Positions 1 through 10,505 of a stretch of 64,000 nt of DNA are shown in pieces. How positions within the stretch are numbered: position 1 is the stretch's first letter; each line of letters opens with the position of its first letter. The DNA comes from Acidovorax sp. HDW3. GTDB lineage: Bacteria; Pseudomonadota; Gammaproteobacteria; Burkholderiales; Burkholderiaceae_C. Below the pieces are notes generated by a model. It made no database searches. It worked only from the letters and a program-made list of their open reading frames with translations, and had not been told where the DNA came from. The DNA is taken from contig NZ_CP049885.1 of assembly GCF_011303755.1 (NCBI RefSeq), forward strand, positions 150,001 to 214,000. Reading direction: 5' to 3'. Position numbers and translations under genes: made by a program.

Positions 1-1510
<1,510 letters not shown>

Positions 1511-1623
1511 CTATAACTTTGACGTCCATGTCAAGGTTGTTATGCCAAGTGACGCAATCAAATACCGATTCGATTCTATGAATTCGCTGTCTTGATAAAC
1601 TATCAAGATGGCTCAAAGTTTAA
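1511..1623 (+). other. 23S-5S internal transcribed spacer
   Basis: Spacer of about 113 bp, AT-richer than the rest of the window and without a tRNA. It contains TTGACGTCCATGTCAA at 1519-1534, a near-palindrome directly behind the 23S 3' end, most simply read as part of the processing stem of the precursor rRNA. Confidence 0.8.
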
Positions 1624-1737
1624 GCCTGATGACCATAGCAAGTTGGAACCACTCCTTCCCATCCCGAACAGGACAGTGAAACGACTTCGCGCCGATGATA
1701 GTGCGGATTCCCGTGTGAAAGTAGGTCATCGTCAGGC
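1624..1737 (+). rRNA. rrf: 5S ribosomal RNA
   Basis: A complete 5S rRNA. GCCTGATGACCATAGC at the 5' end pairs with GTCATCGTCAGGC at the 3' end to form helix I. The internal loop segment ATCCCGAACAGGACAGTGAAACG is the standard proteobacterial 5S core. It follows 23S at normal spacing and a strong terminator stands 16 nt behind it. Confidence 0.97.
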
Positions 1738-1752
1738 TATTAATAGCAAACT

Positions 1753-1790
1753 AACCCCTTCATTCGAAAGAATGAAGGGGTTTTGTTTTT
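1753..1790 (+). terminator. Rho-independent terminator of the rrn operon
   Basis: A perfect 13-bp stem, AACCCCTTCATTC (1753-1765) with GAATGAAGGGGTT (1770-1782), closed by a GAAA tetraloop and followed by TTGTTTTTT. Its place directly behind 5S makes it the end of the rRNA transcript. Confidence 0.95.
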
Positions 1791-1824
1791 TGGGGCCATC
1801 ACCACACTTTGTGATGCGCTAGGA

Positions 1825-1840
1825 TTGACGTTCACGTCAA
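1825..1840. promoter_or_regulatory. Putative LiuR operator 1
   Basis: TTGACGTTCACGTCAA is a perfect inverted repeat (7-bp arms TTGACGT/ACGTCAA around TC) ending 12 nt before the liuR start codon. ACGT-centred palindromes of this kind are what the LiuR branch of MerR regulators recognises in proteobacteria. The position suggests autoregulation. Confidence 0.75.
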
Positions 1841-1852
1841 CGTCGTCTCGAT

Positions 1853-2245
1853 ATGGCCATTACCTACAGCATCAGCGATCTCGCCAAAGAGTTCGACCTC
1901 ACCACCCGCGCCATGCGGTTCTATGAAGACATGGGCCTGCTGCAGCCCGAGCGTAGCGGCCCAGGCGGGCGCAACCGCGTCTACAGTGCCCGCGACCGCA
2001 CCCGTTTGCGCCTGACCTTGCGTGCCAAGCGGCTGGGCCTGTCGCTGTCCGAGGCCAAGGAAATCATCGACCTGTACGACAGCCCGCGTGATACTGGCGT
2101 GCAGCTGCAAAAATTTCTCCAGGTGCTGGCGCAGCACCGCAAGCAGCTCGAAGAACAAATGGCCGATTTGCAGGCCAATCTGGACGAAGTTCGCGAGCAT
2201 GAGCAAGAGGCCCGTAGCCTGCTCGCAAAAATCGCGCATAATTGA
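1853..2245 (+). CDS. liuR: MerR-family regulator of leucine/isovalerate catabolism (LiuR)
   Basis: A 130-residue MerR-type regulator. The N-terminal winged helix-turn-helix (about residues 4-70) begins with [20 protein letters not shown], and the wing carries the usual [11 protein letters not shown] segment. Residues 80-118 form the long dimerisation helix. There is no cysteine-rich metal-binding tail, so it is not a metal sensor of the MerR/CueR kind. Length, sequence and its place directly before isovaleryl-CoA dehydrogenase identify LiuR, which in proteobacteria responds to branched-chain acyl-CoA intermediates and controls liu genes. Palindromic boxes flank the gene: one just before its start, one across its stop codon. 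The reading frame ends in TGA inside the second box. Confidence 0.88.
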   Translation: MAITYSISDLAKEFDLTTRAMRFYEDMGLLQPERSGPGGRNRVYSARDRTRLRLTLRAKRLGLSLSEAKEIIDLYDSPRDTGVQLQKFLQVLAQHRKQLEEQMADLQANLDEVREHEQEARSLLAKIAHN

Positions 2246-2260
2246 CGTTTACGTAAACGT
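2242..2260. promoter_or_regulatory. Putative LiuR operator 2, upstream of liuA
   Basis: ACGTTTACGTAAACGT at 2245-2260 is a perfect 16-bp palindrome; the overlapping TTGACGTTTACGTAAA (2242-2257) matches operator 1 at 14 of 16 positions. It overlaps the liuR stop codon and lies about 58 bp before the liuA start, the right place to control an internal promoter for liuA-can-aceK-thiolase. Confidence 0.75.
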
Positions 2261-2318
2261 AATAAGCGGCCTGCCGACAGAGCAGCACCCGAGTCGCCGA
2301 CCTTCCAGGAGACTTTCC

Positions 2319-3506
2319 ATGAGCCTTGCCCCCCTGCCCGGCCTGAACTTCCAACTGGGCGACGACATTGACGCGCTGCGCGATGCCGTGCGCGACTTTG
2401 CCCAGGCCGAGATCGCGCCGCGTGCCGCTGAAATCGACCGCAGTGACCAATTCCCCATGGATGTCTGGCGCAAGCTTGGCGACCTGGGCGTGCTCGGCAT
2501 CACCGTGCCGGAGGAATACGGCGGCGCCGCCATGGGCTACCTGGCGCACATGGTGGCGATGGAGGAAATCTCGCGCGCCAGCGCCTCGGTCGGCCTGTCC
2601 TACGGTGCGCACTCCAACCTGTGCGTGAACCAGATCAACCGCAACGGCACGGTGGCGCAAAAGGCCAAATACCTGCCCAAGCTGATCAGCGGTGAGCATG
2701 TGGGCGCGCTGGCCATGAGCGAGCCGGGCGCCGGCTCCGACGTCATCAGCATGAAGCTCAAGGCCGAGGACAAGGGCGGCTACTACCTGCTCAACGGCAA
2801 CAAGATGTGGATCACCAACGGCCCGGATGCCGACACCCTGGTGGTTTACGCCAAGAGCGAGCCCGAGCTGGGCGCGCGCGGTGTCACGGCGTTCCTGATC
2901 GAGAAGGGAATGCCTGGTTTTTCGATTGCGCAAAAGCTCGACAAACTCGGGATGCGCGGCAGCCACACCGGCGAGCTGGTGTTCCAGAACGTGGAAGTAC
3001 CGGCAGAGAACGTGCTGGGCCAGGTCAACGGTGGCGCCAAGGTGCTGATGAGCGGGCTCGACTACGAGCGCGCGGTGCTCACCGGCGGGCCGCTCGGGAT
3101 CATGCAGGCGGTGATGGACAATGTCGTGCCCTACATCCACGACCGGCGGCAGTTCGGGCAAAGCATCGGCGAATTCCAGCTCATTCAGGGCAAGGTCGCC
3201 GACATGTACACCGTGCTGCAGGCCGGGCGCAGTTTTGCCTACACCGTGGCCAAGAACCTCGACATGCTCGGCAGCGAGCATGTGCGCCAGGTGCGCAAAG
3301 ATTGCGCCAGCGTGATTCTGTGGTGCGCCGAGAAAGCGACGTGGATGGCGGGCGAAGGTGTGCAGATTTTTGGTGGCAACGGCTACATCAACGAATACCC
3401 GCTGGGGCGTTTGTGGCGCGACGCCAAGCTGTACGAAATCGGCGCGGGCACGAGCGAGATCCGCCGTATGTTGATTGGTCGCGAGCTGTTTGCCGAAACC
3501 TGTTGA
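2319..3506 (+). CDS. liuA: Isovaleryl-CoA dehydrogenase (LiuA)
   Basis: A 395-residue acyl-CoA dehydrogenase that oxidises isovaleryl-CoA to 3-methylcrotonyl-CoA in leucine breakdown, passing electrons from FAD to ETF. The N-terminal helical domain, the middle beta domain ([13 protein letters not shown] at about 134-146, [11 protein letters not shown] at 162-172) and the C-terminal helical domain are complete. Glu250 in LDYERAVL takes the place of the catalytic base of isovaleryl-CoA dehydrogenases, which lies on this helix rather than at the C-terminal position of most family members. The ATG at 2319 has a clean AGGAGA site at 2307-2312; longer in-frame starts would run into liuR. First structural gene behind liuR; carbonic anhydrase follows after 29 bp. 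Confidence 0.93.
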   Translation: MSLAPLPGLNFQLGDDIDALRDAVRDFAQAEIAPRAAEIDRSDQFPMDVWRKLGDLGVLGITVPEEYGGAAMGYLAHMVAMEEISRASASVGLSYGAHSNLCVNQINRNGTVAQKAKYLPKLISGEHVGALAMSEPGAGSDVISMKLKAEDKGGYYLLNGNKMWITNGPDADTLVVYAKSEPELGARGVTAFLIEKGMPGFSIAQKLDKLGMRGSHTGELVFQNVEVPAENVLGQVNGGAKVLMSGLDYERAVLTGGPLGIMQAVMDNVVPYIHDRRQFGQSIGEFQLIQGKVADMYTVLQAGRSFAYTVAKNLDMLGSEHVRQVRKDCASVILWCAEKATWMAGEGVQIFGGNGYINEYPLGRLWRDAKLYEIGAGTSEIRRMLIGRELFAETC

Positions 3507-3535
3507 CCCCGCACCCCGCAAAGCAAAGGAAAGCC

Positions 3536-4198
3536 ATGACGACCAGTTCCATCACCGATCTTTTTGAGCACAACCGCCAGTGGGCGGCGCAGATGGAGCG
3601 GGAAAAGCCAGGGTTTTTCACCGGCCTGATGGCGCAGCAAAAGCCGCGCTACATGTGGATTGGTTGCTCCGACAGCCGCGTGCCGGCCAACCAGATCACG
3701 GGGCTGGAGCCGGGCGAGGTGTTCGTGCACCGCAACATCGCCAACGTGGTCGTGCCGACCGACCTCAACTGCCTGTCCACCATCCAGTACGCAGTCGATC
3801 AGCTCAAGGTCGAACACCTCATGGTTGTCGGCCACTACGGCTGCGGCGGCGTGCTGGCGGCGCTGCAGGATGCACGCATTGGCCTGGCCGACAACTGGAT
3901 CCGCCATGTGAAGGACGTGCGCGACAAGCACGCCGCCCTGCTCGCCGCCGTGCCCCTGCCCAAGCGCCACGATGCGCTGTGCGAGTTGAACGCCATCGAA
4001 CAGGTGATGAACATCGCCCACTCCACCGTCATGCAAGACGCCTGGGCACGCGGCCAGAAGGTGCAGCTGCACGGCTGGTGCTACAGCCTGCAAAACGGCC
4101 TCATCACCAACCTGCAAATGAGCGTGCCCGACGTTGCGGGGCTGGCCGAGGTGCACCGCCAGGCCGTGGCCCAGGTGGCCGAGCGCGCCCAGGCCTGA
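3536..4198 (+). CDS. can: Beta-class carbonic anhydrase
   Basis: A 220-residue cytoplasmic zinc enzyme that interconverts CO2 and bicarbonate. The three zinc ligands are visible: Cys44 in CSDSRVP, His100 and Cys103 in HYGCGG; the Asp46-Arg48 dyad is also present. This is the E. coli Can type (220 aa). The start has AAAGGAAAG just upstream. It sits 29 bp behind liuA and 16 bp before aceK, so it is probably co-transcribed with leucine catabolism. Bicarbonate is a substrate of methylcrotonyl-CoA carboxylase (liuB/liuD, 18 kb away in this window), which would explain the location. That link is inference; the enzyme assignment is secure. Confidence 0.95.
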   Translation: MTTSSITDLFEHNRQWAAQMEREKPGFFTGLMAQQKPRYMWIGCSDSRVPANQITGLEPGEVFVHRNIANVVVPTDLNCLSTIQYAVDQLKVEHLMVVGHYGCGGVLAALQDARIGLADNWIRHVKDVRDKHAALLAAVPLPKRHDALCELNAIEQVMNIAHSTVMQDAWARGQKVQLHGWCYSLQNGLITNLQMSVPDVAGLAEVHRQAVAQVAERAQA

Positions 4199-4214
4199 GC
4201 AGCAGAGGGCGGCC

Positions 4215-6017
4215 ATGGACGCAGCCCCGCACCTGGATGCGCCGCAGGCGCTGGCCATTGCCCGTGCCATGCTCGATGGCTTCAACCGCCACTACCGCCT
4301 GTTTCGCAGCGAATCGGCGCGCGCCAAGCACCGCTTTGAGACGGCCGACTGGCATGGCCAGCAGCGCGCGCAGCGCGAGCGCATCGAGTTCTACGACCTG
4401 CGCGTGCGCGAATGCGTGCGTCGGCTGGACAAAGAGTTTGCCGCCGGGGCGCAAAGCATGGCCCTGTGGCAGCAGGTCAAGCTGCACTACATCGGCCTGC
4501 TGGTCAACCACAGCCAGCCCGAGCTGGCCGAGACGTTCTTCAACTCGGTGACGACCAAAATCCTGCACCGCACGCATTTTCACAACGACTTCATCTTTGT
4601 GCGCCCGGCCGTCAGTACCGATTACATCGAGGGCTGCGAGCCGCGCCCGAGCTACCGCGCCTACTACCCAGCGCCTGGCAGCCTGGCGCACACCCTGGGC
4701 ACGCTGCTGCGCGACTTTGACCTGCAGCGCCCCTTTCAAAACCTTGAGCGTGACGTGGGCTATGTGCTCGCCGCATTGCAGCCGCGCATTGCCCAGCTCA
4801 CGCTGCGCGCCAACTTTCAAATCCAGGTGCTCACGGGCCTGTTCTACCGCAACAAAGGCGCGTACGTGGTGGGCCGGGTCATCAACGGCTTTTCCTCCAT
4901 GCCGTTTGCCCTGCCCATTCTGCACGGCGACGATGGGCAGCTGTACATCGACGCGGCCTTGTTTGGTGAAGACGACCTGCTGGCCCTGTTCAGCTTTGCG
5001 CGGGCGTACTTCATGGTGGACATGGAAGTGCCCAGCGCCTACGTGCAGTTCCTCGCCAACCTCATGCCGCGCAAACCCCTGGCCGAGATTTACAGTGCCC
5101 TGGGCCTGGCCAAGCAGGGCAAGACCTTGTTTTACCGTGAATTTTTGTGGCATCTGCGGCATTCGAGCGACCGCCTGCGCATCGCCCCCGGCATCAAAGG
5201 CATGGTCATGCTGGTGTTTGACCTGCCGAGTTTTCCTTACGTCTTCAAACTCATACGCGACGCGTTTGCGCCACCCAAAGACACCACGCGCGCCCAGGTC
5301 GAGGCCAAGTACCAGCTCGTCAAACACCACGACCGCGTCGGGCGCATGGCCGACACGCTCGAATACAGCCTGGTGGCGCTGCCCCTGGCGCGCTTTGAGC
5401 CTGAGCTGCTCGCTGAGCTGCAGCAGCACTGCGCCAGCCAGGTGGAGATCAGCGACCGCGACGGCGACGGCCAGCAAGAGGTCATCATCAGCCACCTCTA
5501 CATCGAGCGGCGCATGGTGCCGCTGAACATGTACCTGCAAGAAGCCTTTGACACCGGCCTCGATGACCCGCAGGCACGCGCGCGCCTGGAGCGCAGCGTC
5601 ATCGACTACGGCAACGCCATCAAAGACCTGGTGGCCGCCAACATCTTCCCGGGCGACATGCTGTGGAAGAACTTTGGCGTCACGCGCGGCGGCAAGGTGG
5701 TGTTCTACGACTACGACGAGATCGAATACCTCACCGATTGCCACTTTCGCGCCGTGCCGCCGCCGCGCTGCGAGGAAGACGAACTCTCGGGCGAAGTCTG
5801 GTGGCCGGTGGGCCCGCACGACGTCTTTCCCGAAACCTTTGGCCCCTTTTTGCTCGGCCACCCCGTGGTGCGCGAAATTTTCATGCGCCACCACGCCGAC
5901 CTGCTCACCCCCGCCTACTGGCAGGCGCACCAGGAGCGCATCCGCGCCGGCCATGTGTACGACGTCTTCCCCTACCCGGGGCAGCGGCGTTTTCCCCCTT
6001 CCCACCCACCCGCTTGA
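4215..6017 (+). CDS. aceK: Isocitrate dehydrogenase kinase/phosphatase (AceK)
   Basis: A 600-residue bifunctional enzyme that phosphorylates and so inactivates isocitrate dehydrogenase, and removes the phosphate again; this directs isocitrate into the glyoxylate shunt. The ATP-binding segment [12 protein letters not shown] lies near residue 323, the catalytic loop [13 protein letters not shown] near 475, and the metal-binding DYDE near 498. Length is close to the E. coli enzyme. The start chosen lies 16 bp behind the carbonic anhydrase stop; the frame remains open upstream but would overlap that gene. E. coli aceK is in an operon with aceBA. Here there is no glyoxylate-shunt gene nearby; instead it is embedded between leucine-degradation and thiolase genes. 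Confidence 0.95.
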   Translation: MDAAPHLDAPQALAIARAMLDGFNRHYRLFRSESARAKHRFETADWHGQQRAQRERIEFYDLRVRECVRRLDKEFAAGAQSMALWQQVKLHYIGLLVNHSQPELAETFFNSVTTKILHRTHFHNDFIFVRPAVSTDYIEGCEPRPSYRAYYPAPGSLAHTLGTLLRDFDLQRPFQNLERDVGYVLAALQPRIAQLTLRANFQIQVLTGLFYRNKGAYVVGRVINGFSSMPFALPILHGDDGQLYIDAALFGEDDLLALFSFARAYFMVDMEVPSAYVQFLANLMPRKPLAEIYSALGLAKQGKTLFYREFLWHLRHSSDRLRIAPGIKGMVMLVFDLPSFPYVFKLIRDAFAPPKDTTRAQVEAKYQLVKHHDRVGRMADTLEYSLVALPLARFEPELLAELQQHCASQVEISDRDGDGQQEVIISHLYIERRMVPLNMYLQEAFDTGLDDPQARARLERSVIDYGNAIKDLVAANIFPGDMLWKNFGVTRGGKVVFYDYDEIEYLTDCHFRAVPPPRCEEDELSGEVWWPVGPHDVFPETFGPFLLGHPVVREIFMRHHADLLTPAYWQAHQERIRAGHVYDVFPYPGQRRFPPSHPPA

Positions 6018-6029
6018 AGGAGTTTTGCC

Positions 6030-7220
<1,191 letters not shown>

Positions 7221-7249
7221 AGCAAAAAGGGCGCCGCTGCCGGCGCCCT
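7221..7249 (-). terminator. Rho-independent terminator of the chemoreceptor gene
   Basis: Read on the minus strand: AGGGCGCCG-GCAG-CGGCGCCCT (7249-7228) followed by TTTTGCTTT. The 9-bp GC-rich stem and T tract lie just behind the chemoreceptor stop. The hairpin also lies just behind the thiolase stop, so it may end both convergent transcripts, although it lacks a T tract on the plus strand. Confidence 0.85.
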
Positions 7250-7267
7250 GCACGGGGGAGCGGTGGC

Positions 7268-9178
7268 TCAGAGACGGAAGCTCTTGACCACGCCTTCGAG
7301 CTGCTGCACCTGGCTCTCCATCGACTGGGCGGCAGCGGCCACCTCCTCGACCAGCGCGGCGTTTTGCTGCGTGGTGATGTCGATCTGGCCGATGGCCGTG
7401 TTGGCCGCTTCGATGCCGGTAATTTGCTCGCGGCTGGCGGTCATGATCTCGCCCATCAGCGTGGTGACGTTGGCGATGCCTTGCGCCAGCTCGTCCATGG
7501 TGCTGCCCGCCTGGCGCACCAGCGCGCTGCCCTCGTGGGCGTGGGTGATGGAGTCCTCGATCAGGCCCTTGATCTCGCGTGCCGAGTTGGCCGAGCGCTG
7601 CGCCAGGTTGCGCACCTCAGAGGCCACCACGGCAAAGCCGCGCCCTTGCTCGCCGGCGCGGGCCGCTTCCACGGCGGCGTTGAGCGCCAGGATGTTGGTC
7701 TGAAAAGCAATGCCGTCGATGATGGCGATGATGCTTTGCATCTTGCTCGCCGAATCGTTGATCTGCCCCATGGTCTGCACCACCTGCTGCACCACCTGCG
7801 TGCCCTGCTGCGCCACGGTGCTGGCCTGGCCGGCGAGCTCGCTGGCGCGCCCGGCGTTGTCGGCGTTTTGGCGCACGGTGCTGGTCATCTCCTCCATCGA
7901 GGCCGCCGTCTGCACGATGGAAGACGACTGCTGCTCGGTGCGCGAAGCCAGGTCCATATTGCCGCTGGCGATTTCGCGCGAGGCGTTGCCGATGGACTCC
8001 GTGCTCTGCCCCACCTGCTGCATCAGCTCGTGCAAATGGGCGATGAAGCGGTTAAAGCTCTCGGCCACGGCGTTGAACTCGGGCGTGGTGCTCGCGGGCA
8101 GGCGCTGCGTCAAATCAGCGCCGCTGCCCGAGAGCTTGTCTATGCTCTGGCGCAAGCCCTGCAGGCTGACCATGATGCGGCGCACCAGCAGCAGCACCAC
8201 GGCCAGCAGCAGCGCGGCCAGGGGAATTTGCACCAGGGCCAGGCGCGTGAGAATGGCGTCGGACTGGCGCGAGAGCAGGGCGCTGGGCACGTCGCTGGCC
8301 ACCAGCCAGGGGCTGCCGGCAATGGGCTGCAGGAACAGGGTGTGCGCGCCATCGGCGCCCTGGTACTGGGATTGCGTTTTTTTCTTGCCGTCACCCGCTT
8401 GTGCGAGCAAGGCGCTCAGCGGTGCGGCCATGGGTGTTTGCAGGTCTTTGAGGTACTGCAGCTTGGGGCTGGCGCCGACCAGGGCGGCGTTGCCCACCAC
8501 CTTGCCGTCGGCCTCGACGATCAGTACCTGGCCCTCCACGGCCTGCCCCATGCGCTGCGCCAGCTGGTTGAAAAAGCCCAGCGTGACGTCGATGGTGGCC
8601 ACGCCCCAGGCTTTGCCGTTGCGGTAAATGCCCATGGCGCAGTTGGTGCGCGGCTCGGGGCTGGCCTCGTCCTGGTAGGCCTTGGCCCAGATGCATTGGC
8701 CCTTGGGGGCGGACATGCCATCCTTGTGCCAGGGTTGCTCCCAGTAGTTGGCCTGCTGCGGCTGGTTCCAGACGGTGTTGACCTCCAGCTCCCCCTGCGC
8801 ATTGCGGGCAAAGAAGGTGCTGAACTTGTCGCGCCCCGCTTCGCGCTGGCCTGGCAGCGGCCAGATGCCGCCGCCGAACACGTTGCGGTCGCCGTATTGG
8901 TTGACCCAGTGCGGCACCAGCGCGTCGATTTGCGCGCTCGGCAGCGCCGCCGTCAGCTCTGTGATGCTGCGCTGCTGCGCCTGCACGCGGTTCATCTGCG
9001 CCGTAATCTCTTGTGCCTGCAGGTCGATGGCGTTGCGCAGCAGCTCGGATTCGTTTTGCACCAGCTCGGGCGTGATGAACCACTGGATGACGGCCACCGT
9101 AATGCCCAGCACCAGAATGAAAAAAGCCAGCAGCAGGGCCGTAAAACGGGCCTGGGTGGACTGCAACCAGGAAGGCAT
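7268..9178 (-). CDS. Methyl-accepting chemotaxis protein with periplasmic sensor
   Basis: A 636-residue transmembrane chemoreceptor. TM1 is at about residues 10-32, a large periplasmic double-Cache-like sensor spans about 40-290 (NYWEQPWHKDG, WGVATIDVTLGFF), and TM2 is near 310-335, followed by HAMP and a long coiled-coil signalling domain. The hairpin tip that contacts CheA/CheW is at about 486-523 ([20 protein letters not shown]). There is no CheB/CheR-tethering pentapeptide at the C-terminus. GGAGTG lies 10 nt before the ATG. It is transcribed alone, with its own terminator. The ligand cannot be read from the sequence; Cache domains of this kind often bind small organic acids or amino acids. 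Confidence 0.92.
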   Translation of the reverse strand: MPSWLQSTQARFTALLLAFFILVLGITVAVIQWFITPELVQNESELLRNAIDLQAQEITAQMNRVQAQQRSITELTAALPSAQIDALVPHWVNQYGDRNVFGGGIWPLPGQREAGRDKFSTFFARNAQGELEVNTVWNQPQQANYWEQPWHKDGMSAPKGQCIWAKAYQDEASPEPRTNCAMGIYRNGKAWGVATIDVTLGFFNQLAQRMGQAVEGQVLIVEADGKVVGNAALVGASPKLQYLKDLQTPMAAPLSALLAQAGDGKKKTQSQYQGADGAHTLFLQPIAGSPWLVASDVPSALLSRQSDAILTRLALVQIPLAALLLAVVLLLVRRIMVSLQGLRQSIDKLSGSGADLTQRLPASTTPEFNAVAESFNRFIAHLHELMQQVGQSTESIGNASREIASGNMDLASRTEQQSSSIVQTAASMEEMTSTVRQNADNAGRASELAGQASTVAQQGTQVVQQVVQTMGQINDSASKMQSIIAIIDGIAFQTNILALNAAVEAARAGEQGRGFAVVASEVRNLAQRSANSAREIKGLIEDSITHAHEGSALVRQAGSTMDELAQGIANVTTLMGEIMTASREQITGIEAANTAIGQIDITTQQNAALVEEVAAAAQSMESQVQQLEGVVKSFRL

Positions 9179-9272
9179 AGCACAACACTCCAGAAAAACC
9201 GAGAAAACTGAGAAAAACCGTTGTTCATGCTAAAGGGGTTTGCGGCACGCCGGGGGGCTCTGGCCATGGGGG

Positions 9273-9285
9273 AAATCACCCATGA
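9273..9285 (-). promoter_or_regulatory. 13-bp motif shared by two chemoreceptor upstream regions
   Basis: TCATGGGTGATTT on the minus strand, about 95 bp before the chemoreceptor start. The identical 13-mer in the same orientation occurs at 35789-35801, upstream of the second chemoreceptor gene. Role unknown; it does not match a sigma-28 or sigma-54 promoter that I can recognise. Confidence 0.35.
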
Positions 9286-9287
9286 GT

Positions 9288-9392
9288 ACTATCAAAAACG
9301 TAGCTGCTTGCGCTTGCTACATAAGGTTTTGAATGTGTTTTATGTGTGATGTTGGCGCCCATAAAGCGTGAGCAGCTATATTTTTTAGAGCG
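9288..9392. repeat. Dispersed repeat, long hairpin copy
   Basis: TAGCTGCTTGCGCTT (9301-9315) and AAGCGTGAGCAGCTA (9364-9378) are inverted with 13 of 15 matches, separated by about 48 bp; both arms match the core of the dispersed repeat found at other sites in the window. CTATCAAAAA (9289-9298) precedes the left arm and TATTTTTTAGAGC follows the right arm. The copy lies in the gap between the chemoreceptor start and the stop of the binding-protein-like gene and could fold into a large RNA hairpin. Confidence 0.7.
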
Positions 9393-9461
9393 TCAGCGGT
9401 GGCCCGTGAGATAAAACGCGGCCCAGTAAAACGGGTGGGGCTGGCTTTGGTGCCGATGATT

Positions 9462-10505
9462 TCAGGGTTTATCCGCAGGCGTGGTGTACAGCTGCTGCGC
9501 CGCCCTGGCGGCCTGGGTGTAGATGGCGGGCAGGTGCAGGCCGCGTGCGGCCAGGGCGTCGGGGCGCAGGGCCATGATGAAGTCCTGGCTGTCCTGCGGC
9601 GCGGGCAAGGCGGTGCCGGGCCCGGCGAGCGCCTGCAGGGCCAGGGTGGCGGCCTGCTCGCCCAGGCCGTCGGGGGCGGGGGCCAGGGCGATGGCGCCGC
9701 CGTCGGCCACAAAGCCCTCGCGCAGCCCGACCACCAGGGGCTGGGCCTGCGCCTGGGTCCACTGCGCCAGGGCGCGGGTGTCGGCCACGGCGGCCTGGCC
9801 GCTCTGGCGGGGCAGGCCCGCCAGGCTCAGGATCAGCAGCACGTCGGTGTCGGCGGCGGCGCTTTGCACGGTCTGCTGCCAGTGGGGCAGGTCGTTGGCC
9901 AAGGTGGTGCCCTGCCAGTGGTGGGGGCCCCAGTCAAAGGCTTGCAGCTGCGCGGCTTCGGCGTGCCCGGTGGCGTCGGCCACGCCCAGGGCGCGCAGGC
10001 GCAGCGGGCCCGGGCGCAGCTGCGCCAGCAGCTCGGTCAGGGGCTGCAGGGGCAGGCGCTCGCGCACGCCGCTGACGTTGGCGGCGCCGGGGTAGCCAAA
10101 GCGCTCTGGCTCCTCGCCGCTGGCGTAGATGATGCGCGGCCGGGGGGCGCCGGCGTAGTGCCGGGCGACGAAGTCTTGCGCTTCTTCGCCCACGGCCAGC
10201 ACCACCTCGGGTTGCCAGCGGTCGATGACGCTGCGCGCGCGCTGGCCGCTGGCGGCCCATTCGGCGGCGTTGGGGTGGTCGTCGTCGGCAAAGGTCATGT
10301 AGTGCCAGCGCAGTGCCAGGGGGTGGCGGTTGTGCGCCAGGGCGCGCTGCACGCCCCGGTTGAACTGGCCTTCCCAGCGCCCGCTTTCGGCGTAGCTGTG
10401 CAGCACCAGCAGGCGCGGCTTTTGGTGGTTGAAGGCGACCAGGGCGGTGAGCAGCAGCAGGCAGAAGGCGCAGGCGAGCAGCCAGCGCAGGCGGGTGGCG
10501 TTCAT
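9462..10505 (-). CDS. Periplasmic substrate-binding-like protein (ABC_sub_bind type)
   Basis: A 347-residue protein with an N-terminal signal or anchor segment (about residues 5-25, LLACAFCLLLLTALVAF) followed by a type I periplasmic-binding-protein fold. The start of the fold reads LLVLHSYAESGRWEGQF, a pattern of the ABC sugar-binding-like family found beside histidine kinases and transporters. It overlaps the stop codon of the upstream cNMP-SLC13 gene by 4 bp (ATGA), so the two are translationally coupled and probably cooperate. No ABC permease or ATPase lies nearby. A signal peptidase site is not obvious, so the protein may stay anchored in the inner membrane. It may deliver or sense the anion moved by the permease; this is inference. 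Confidence 0.7.
   Translation of the reverse strand: MNATRLRWLLACAFCLLLLTALVAFNHQKPRLLVLHSYAESGRWEGQFNRGVQRALAHNRHPLALRWHYMTFADDDHPNAAEWAASGQRARSVIDRWQPEVVLAVGEEAQDFVARHYAGAPRPRIIYASGEEPERFGYPGAANVSGVRERLPLQPLTELLAQLRPGPLRLRALGVADATGHAEAAQLQAFDWGPHHWQGTTLANDLPHWQQTVQSAAADTDVLLILSLAGLPRQSGQAAVADTRALAQWTQAQAQPLVVGLREGFVADGGAIALAPAPDGLGEQAATLALQALAGPGTALPAPQDSQDFIMALRPDALAARGLHLPAIYTQAARAAQQLYTTPADKP

Noticed and set aside
1519-1534. TTGACGTCCATGTCAA in the 23S-5S spacer looks like a LiuR box
   Set aside because: It lies inside the rRNA transcript right behind the 23S 3' end and has mismatches in the second ACGT; an rRNA processing stem is the simpler explanation.
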